Shown here piece after piece: positions 7,217 through 11,294 of a stretch of 11,294 nucleotides of DNA. The notes below the pieces were generated by a model. That model searched no databases and was not told where the DNA came from. It saw nothing but the letters and a program-made list of their open reading frames with translations. The stretch's first letter is position 1. Each line of letters starts with the position of its first letter. The DNA is from JAICIG01 sp035532215 (GTDB lineage: Bacteria > Planctomycetota > Planctomycetia > Pirellulales > JAICIG01), in NCBI GenBank assembly GCA_035532215.1, contig DATKRK010000281.1:1-11294 (forward strand), read 5' to 3'. The position numbers and the translations under genes are program-made.

Positions 7217-8527
7217 ATGAGCACTGCATTGTCGCGTCCCCCGCGGGCAGAGACCAACTTTCGCCGCGTGGCCATTTTGTTCGCCGGCGGTCCGGCGCCC
7301 GCGGCCAACGCCGTGATTTCGACCGCCGCGGTGTCGTTCCTGCGGAACAACATCGAAGTGCTGGGCATCATGCACGGCTATTCGCACCTGATCGAGTACA
7401 GCCCGGAGAAGCCGCTCGTCGCCGGGCGGGATTACGTGCAGATCGACCACAAGATGTTGCGCCGCACGCGCAGCAGCCAGGGCATTTTGATCGGCACGGC
7501 GCGAACGAACCCCGGCAAGAACGTTTCGCACCCGGACCATCTGGCCGACCCGGAGCGCACGGCGCCGCTGAAAACCGTTCACGACGCGCTGGTTTCGCTG
7601 GGCGTCGACGCGCTGATGTCGATCGGCGGCGACGACACGCTGAAGACGGCCAACAAGTTCAAGTTGTTCCAGGAACACTTGCCCGCCGGAGTGAAGCGAA
7701 TTCCGGTCGTCCATCTGCCGAAGACGATCGACAACGATTATATGGGCATCGATTTCACTTTCGGTTTTTTCACGGCCGTGGAATTTCTGGCCAGCGAAAT
7801 CCGCAACCTGCTGGCCGACGCCGAAGCGGTCCGCTCGTATTACCTGACCGAAGCCATGGGCCGCAGCGCCGGCTGGCTAGCCTACGGCACGGCGATCGCT
7901 GGCGAAGCCAGTTTGGTGATCAGCGTCGAAGACATTATCGGCAAATACCGCGGCGAAGAGAAAACGTCGAACCCCGAGACCGGCCAGACGGAAACGCGGC
8001 CGATCATGGTCGTGGACGAAGTGATTCGCCGGATCGTCGCCACCATGCGCGCTCGCGAAGAGGAAGGCAAAGAGTTCGGCGTGATCGTGATCGGCGAAGG
8101 CCTGGCCGAGTATTTGCCGATGGAGTTTCTCCAAGGCATTCCGCGCGACGAACACGGGCACATCGCCATTTCGCAAGTCAATCTCAACCGCACCTTCGCC
8201 AAGCTGATCGCCGCGGAATACAAGAAGCAGACCGGCAAGAGCCGCAAGGTCGTCGGCTTGCAGCTCGGCTACGAAGCCCGCTGCGCCCGGCCGCTGGCCT
8301 TCGACGTGATGCTGGGCAGCCAGCTCGGCGTCGGCGCCTATCGGGCGCTGGTCGAAGAGAAGCTCAACGGCGTGATGGTCTCGGTCCACGGGCAGTTGGA
8401 ACTGCGCTACGTGCCGTTTGACGAATTGGTCGACCCCAGCACGCTGGTGACCAAGGTTCGCTACGTCGAAACCACGTCCGACTTCCACCGGTTGGCGCGG
8501 TTTTTGGAAACGTACATCAACGAGTGA
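7217..8527 (+). CDS. pfp: Pyrophosphate-dependent fructose 6-phosphate 1-phosphotransferase
   Basis: The enzyme phosphorylates fructose 6-phosphate to fructose 1,6-bisphosphate with pyrophosphate in place of ATP; the reaction is reversible and serves glycolysis and gluconeogenesis. The 436-residue protein has the phosphofructokinase motifs SIGGDDTLKTA (135-145), PKTIDND (168-174, D172 the catalytic base), EAMGRSAGW (212-220), GEGLAEYLP (293-301) and LGYEARCARP (350-359). The second Asp in GGDD (D140) and the Lys in PKT (K169) are the accepted signs of pyrophosphate use; ATP enzymes have GGDG and PGT. The N-terminal phosphate loop is unusual, GGPAPAAN in place of GGPAPGxN. GAGG at 7207-7210 is 6 nt before the ATG. 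The gene lies downstream of accC but is separated from it by the palindromic element, so it is probably its own transcription unit. Confidence 0.95.
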   Translation: MSTALSRPPRAETNFRRVAILFAGGPAPAANAVISTAAVSFLRNNIEVLGIMHGYSHLIEYSPEKPLVAGRDYVQIDHKMLRRTRSSQGILIGTARTNPGKNVSHPDHLADPERTAPLKTVHDALVSLGVDALMSIGGDDTLKTANKFKLFQEHLPAGVKRIPVVHLPKTIDNDYMGIDFTFGFFTAVEFLASEIRNLLADAEAVRSYYLTEAMGRSAGWLAYGTAIAGEASLVISVEDIIGKYRGEEKTSNPETGQTETRPIMVVDEVIRRIVATMRAREEEGKEFGVIVIGEGLAEYLPMEFLQGIPRDEHGHIAISQVNLNRTFAKLIAAEYKKQTGKSRKVVGLQLGYEARCARPLAFDVMLGSQLGVGAYRALVEEKLNGVMVSVHGQLELRYVPFDELVDPSTLVTKVRYVETTSDFHRLARFLETYINE

Positions 8528-8531
8528 ATGC

Positions 8532-8554
8532 TCCCTCTCCCAAAGCAAGAGGGA
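8532..8554 (+). terminator. Possible terminator hairpin after pfp
   Basis: TCCCTCT (8532-8538) and AGAGGGA (8548-8554) are perfect complements around a 9-nt loop, starting 4 nt after the pfp stop codon. There is no T run behind it, so if it stops transcription it would do so without a classic tail. It may equally be a small dispersed palindrome. Confidence 0.35.
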
Positions 8555-8586
8555 ACCGGCGTGAGAACGGGTTCGCGCGATTGGTT

Positions 8587-8710
8587 CTGTAGGGAACGCC
8601 CTCCGTGGCAATCCGAGAAGCGCGAAGCGACGCGAATTCTGCTTTTCGCGGCACGCCGCAGAGGGCGTGCCCTACAGTTCGCGGCACGCCGCAGAGGGCG
8701 TGCCCTACAG
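8587..8710. repeat. Doubled 33-bp hairpin unit with a diverged inverted copy
   Basis: Two exact 33-bp units stand directly in tandem at 8645-8677 and 8678-8710. Each folds by itself: GGCACGCC pairs with GGCGTGCC around a short purine-rich loop. A diverged copy in opposite orientation occurs at 8587-8609 (CTGTAGGGAACGCCCTCCGT...), matching 20 of 23 positions of the unit's complement. The array fills the gap between the convergent pfp and SDR genes and could work as a bidirectional terminator. The multiple copies suggest a mobile or recombinogenic palindrome family. Confidence 0.75.
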
Positions 8711-8756
8711 GCTTTTGCCGCGAACGTCTACTTACGCCCAGAGGGAACGACGCAGA

Positions 8757-9527
<771 letters not shown>

Positions 9528-9605
9528 GGCATGCTCTAGCGGTTTCTTAGAACCCTTAATTGAAGTTGGGGCTTGCGCGTCGGTTAGCGAATTCAAAGGG
9601 AAGTT

Positions 9606-9737
9606 AGCCACGGATGAAACACGGCTCGAACACGGACAAGAGACCGAGAACCGCGATTCTGAACTCCATTCTCGTCCGGTCGAAGGAGAAATCTCCTCTG
9701 GCTTTATCCGTGTCGCATCGGTGTTTCATCCGTGGCT
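9606..9737. repeat. 132-bp inverted-repeat element between SDR and dehydrogenase genes
   Basis: The arms 9606-9636 and 9707-9737 are reverse complements at 26 of 31 positions, with the outer 17 bp perfect (AGCCACGGATGAAACAC and its complement). The left arm holds an internal echo, ACACGG at 9619-9624 and again at 9630-9635. The centre contains a small palindrome, AGGAGA AA TCTCCT. No coding sequence is present. It has the layout of a miniature inverted-repeat element and lies 79 nt upstream of the SDR start, 36 nt beyond the end of the dehydrogenase gene. Confidence 0.7.
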
Positions 9738-9773
9738 CGCTTTTGCAGCTTGTTTGCAGACGACCGATCCCGT

Positions 9774-10832
9774 TCAGCCCAGAGCCTTGACCACCAAGTC
9801 GCCGACCTGCTGCGTGCTATAGCCCATTTTGCCGGCGGCCTGGCTTCTCATTTTCGTGCCGGTAACGTTCTTGATGGCCGCGTAGACGCGCTCGGCTGCC
9901 TTGGGCTGGCCGGTGTGCTCCAAGAGCATGGCCATCGCGTTGATTGCGGCGATCGGGTTGATCACGTTCTGGCCGGTGTATTTCGGCGCGCTGCCGCCCA
10001 TCGGCTCGAACATGCTGACGCCCCCCTGGTCGGGATTGAGATTGCCGCCGGCCGCCACGCCCATCCCGCCTTGCAGGATGCCGCCCAGGTCGGTGATGAT
10101 GTCGCCGAACATGTTGGTCGTGACGATCACGTCGTAATACTCAGGGTTTTTGACCATCCACATGCAGCAAGCGTCTACGTGGTTATAGTCGGGCTTGATG
10201 TCGGGGTATTCCTTGGCCACGTCCTGGAATGTTCGCCACCACAGGTCGTGCCCGTAGGTCAGCACGTTGGTCTTGGCGACCAGGGTCAGCATTTTCTTCG
10301 GGCTGTTTCGCTTGCGGGTGTATTCGAAGGCCCAGCGGATGCAGCGCTCGCAGCCTTTGCGCGTGTAGAGGGCCGTCTGGCTGGCGACCTCGTCGGCCGT
10401 ATTCTTCTTCAAGAAACCGCCGACGCCGCAGTACATGTCTTCGGTGTTCTCGCGGACCACGACGAAGTTGATATCGTCCGGGCCTTTGTCCTTGAGCGGC
10501 GTCTCGACGCCCGGAAAGAGCTGCACCGGGCGGAGATTGATGTATTGATCGAGCTGGAACCGCAGCTCCAACAGCAGGCCTTTTTCGAGGATGCCCGGCT
10601 TCACGTCGGGATGGCCGACGGCGCCCAGGTAGATGGCGTCGAACTTGCGCAGCTCATCGACGGCGCCGGCCGGCAGGGTTTCGCTGGTCCGCAAATAGCG
10701 CTCGCCGCCGAAATCGAAGTGGACCAATTCGTACTTGAACTTTTCGAGCAAGGCCGCCGCCTCGAGCACCTTGAGTCCTTCTGCCGCCACTTCGGGCCCC
10801 GTCCCATCGCCGCCGATCACCGCAATCTTCAT
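9774..10832 (-). CDS. Isocitrate/isopropylmalate-type dehydrogenase, probably 3-isopropylmalate dehydrogenase-like
   Basis: This 352-residue protein belongs to the beta-decarboxylating (R)-malate dehydrogenase family (3-isopropylmalate, isocitrate, homoisocitrate, tartrate). These enzymes oxidise a 2-hydroxyacid and release CO2, using a metal ion and NAD(P). Visible elements are IGGDGTGPEV (6-15), GLLLELR (85-91), NLRPVQLFPG (99-108), VVRENTEDMY (125-134), K187 in VAKTNVL, D220, NMFGDIITDLGG (240-251) with D244 and D248, and MFEPMGGSAPKYTGQN (274-289). Length and the hydrophobic GLL substrate loop fit LeuB. RENTEDMY and APKYTGQN, however, resemble isocitrate dehydrogenase (RENSEDIY, and the Lys-Tyr linked to NADP) more than classical LeuB (RELTGGIY, with Asp for NAD). 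I therefore leave the gene symbol open. The ATG at 10832 has AGGA 5 nt upstream, and a good promoter lies beyond it. No leuA, leuC or leuD gene is in the window. Confidence 0.85.
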   Translation of the reverse strand: MKIAVIGGDGTGPEVAAEGLKVLEAAALLEKFKYELVHFDFGGERYLRTSETLPAGAVDELRKFDAIYLGAVGHPDVKPGILEKGLLLELRFQLDQYINLRPVQLFPGVETPLKDKGPDDINFVVVRENTEDMYCGVGGFLKKNTADEVASQTALYTRKGCERCIRWAFEYTRKRNSPKKMLTLVAKTNVLTYGHDLWWRTFQDVAKEYPDIKPDYNHVDACCMWMVKNPEYYDVIVTTNMFGDIITDLGGILQGGMGVAAGGNLNPDQGGVSMFEPMGGSAPKYTGQNVINPIAAINAMAMLLEHTGQPKAAERVYAAIKNVTGTKMRSQAAGKMGYSTQQVGDLVVKALG

Positions 10833-10907
10833 GGAAATCCTGCTAGTCGTAGCCGTCGAAACCATGCCTGGCGCCTGCCGCTTCTTGGCCGCAGGCTGAA
10901 ACGAGCG

Positions 10908-10936
10908 ATTCTAACAGCCGCAGCAGGGGGTCACAA
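10908..10936 (-). promoter_or_regulatory. Sigma70-type promoter for the dehydrogenase gene
   Basis: On the minus strand TTGTGA (10936-10931) and TAGAAT (10913-10908) are 17 nt apart, matching 4 of 6 and 5 of 6 consensus positions. Transcription would start near 10901, giving a leader of about 70 nt. The spacing and position make this a good candidate. Confidence 0.6.
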
Positions 10937-11008
10937 GTTTGCGGCGTGGCGGGTAGTGGGTCAGTCTAATTCCGAGAATTCTTGCCTGCCTGAGACCGGC
11001 GAAGTTTT

Positions 11009-11027
11009 GTAACCGTACACCGGCGCC
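11009..11027. mobile_element. Possible end of the IS66-type element
   Basis: GTAACCGTACACCGG begins at 11009, 42 nt beyond the transposase stop. It resembles the GTAAGCG start commonly seen at IS66-family ends, with one difference in the first seven bases. The other end lies outside the window, so neither the terminal repeat nor a target duplication can be confirmed. The true edge could also lie further left, up to the dehydrogenase promoter. Confidence 0.3.
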
Positions 11028-11050
11028 AGGTGGCTCTGGGGCGGGCGGGG

Positions 11051-11294
11051 CTAGGGGCGGGGGTCGGGAGAATTCTGGGCCAGCCGTCGCTGAGCACGAC
11101 GGCGCCGGCGCCGGTCGGCGGCGTCGCGGCGTTCGTCGGTCCGGTAATTGCGCACCGCCTCGGGATGCGATTGTTTCCAGACGTCGGCGTGCAACGAGCG
11201 GTAGTCGGTCGAGCCGGCCAGCAATTGGTCCAGCACGTCCTTCAGGTAGACGTACACGTCCAGGTCGTTCCTCGCCGCCGTGCTGACGATCGTC
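11051..11294 (-). CDS. IS66-family transposase, C-terminal end (partial)
   Basis: The frame enters from beyond the right edge and reads TIVSTAARNDLDVYVYLKDV, continuing through LDQLLAGSTDYRSL, DVWKQSHPEAVR and an arginine-rich tail (RRDAADRRRRRRAQRRLAQN) to a TAG at 11051. The pattern of a short helix, then N/D-x-D-x-x-x-YLKDVLD and a Trp-containing segment, is that of the C-terminal element of IS66-type transposases in planctomycetes. A GTG at 11257 is not a true start, because the frame and the family match continue upstream of it. About 80 residues are visible; the DDE catalytic domain lies outside the window, so I cannot tell whether the copy is intact. Confidence 0.7.
   Translation of the reverse strand, partial: TIVSTAARNDLDVYVYLKDVLDQLLAGSTDYRSLHADVWKQSHPEAVRNYRTDERRDAADRRRRRRAQRRLAQNSPDPRP

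Noticed and set aside
8645..8710. CRISPR array
   Set aside because: The two 33-bp units are directly adjacent with no spacer and are internal hairpins; no cas gene is nearby.
9732..11012. Long plus-strand open frame opposite the isocitrate/isopropylmalate-type dehydrogenase
   Set aside because: It covers the antisense of a well-conserved enzyme and runs into the intergenic region; it has no recognisable domain.

Overview
The window looks like ordinary chromosome from a high-G+C bacterium of the phylum Planctomycetota, probably close to the Pirellulales. The strongest pointers are a DUF1501 protein with a twin-arginine leader, a pyrophosphate-type phosphofructokinase (GGDD and PKTIDND motifs), a short coiled-coil antitoxin of a type I associate with this phylum, and gaps filled with hairpin-forming repeats. 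This placement is inferred from gene content; there is no rRNA or other marker gene here.

Layout, left to right. Positions 1-596 hold no convincing gene, only GC-rich inverted repeats and a likely terminator. Next, on the minus strand, are a DUF1501 protein (1128-2546) and, 15 nt downstream, a 171-residue protein I do not recognise (597-1112). On the plus strand follows a small antitoxin-like gene (2859-3086) whose partner PIN/VapC toxin is cut to 17 codons (3083-3136). Then come larB and nnrD on the minus strand (4087-4872, 3182-4066), two genes acting on nicotinamide-type nucleotides. Divergent from them, behind a good sigma70-type promoter, are accB and accC (5035-6988), which encode the biotin carrier and biotin carboxylase of acetyl-CoA carboxylase. 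The pyrophosphate-dependent phosphofructokinase follows (7217-8527). On the minus strand are then a short-chain dehydrogenase (8757-9527) and an isocitrate/isopropylmalate-type dehydrogenase (9774-10832). The right edge carries the C-terminal end of an IS66-type transposase (from 11051, running out of the window).

Most of the genes are core metabolism: fatty-acid precursor supply (accBC), glycolysis (pfp), probable leucine-type biosynthesis, and nicotinamide nucleotide repair and modification (nnrD, larB). The intergenic gaps are the more unusual part. Three of them hold different inverted or tandem repeats: a 125-bp element with 22-bp perfect inverted ends between accC and pfp, a doubled 33-bp hairpin unit between the convergent pfp and SDR genes, and a 132-bp inverted-repeat element between the SDR gene and the dehydrogenase.

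I did not find a convincing new multi-gene system. The observations most worth checking are the decapitated toxin-antitoxin pair, the mixed active-site signatures of the dehydrogenase at 9774-10832, the larB-nnrD pairing, and the families of dispersed palindromic elements.
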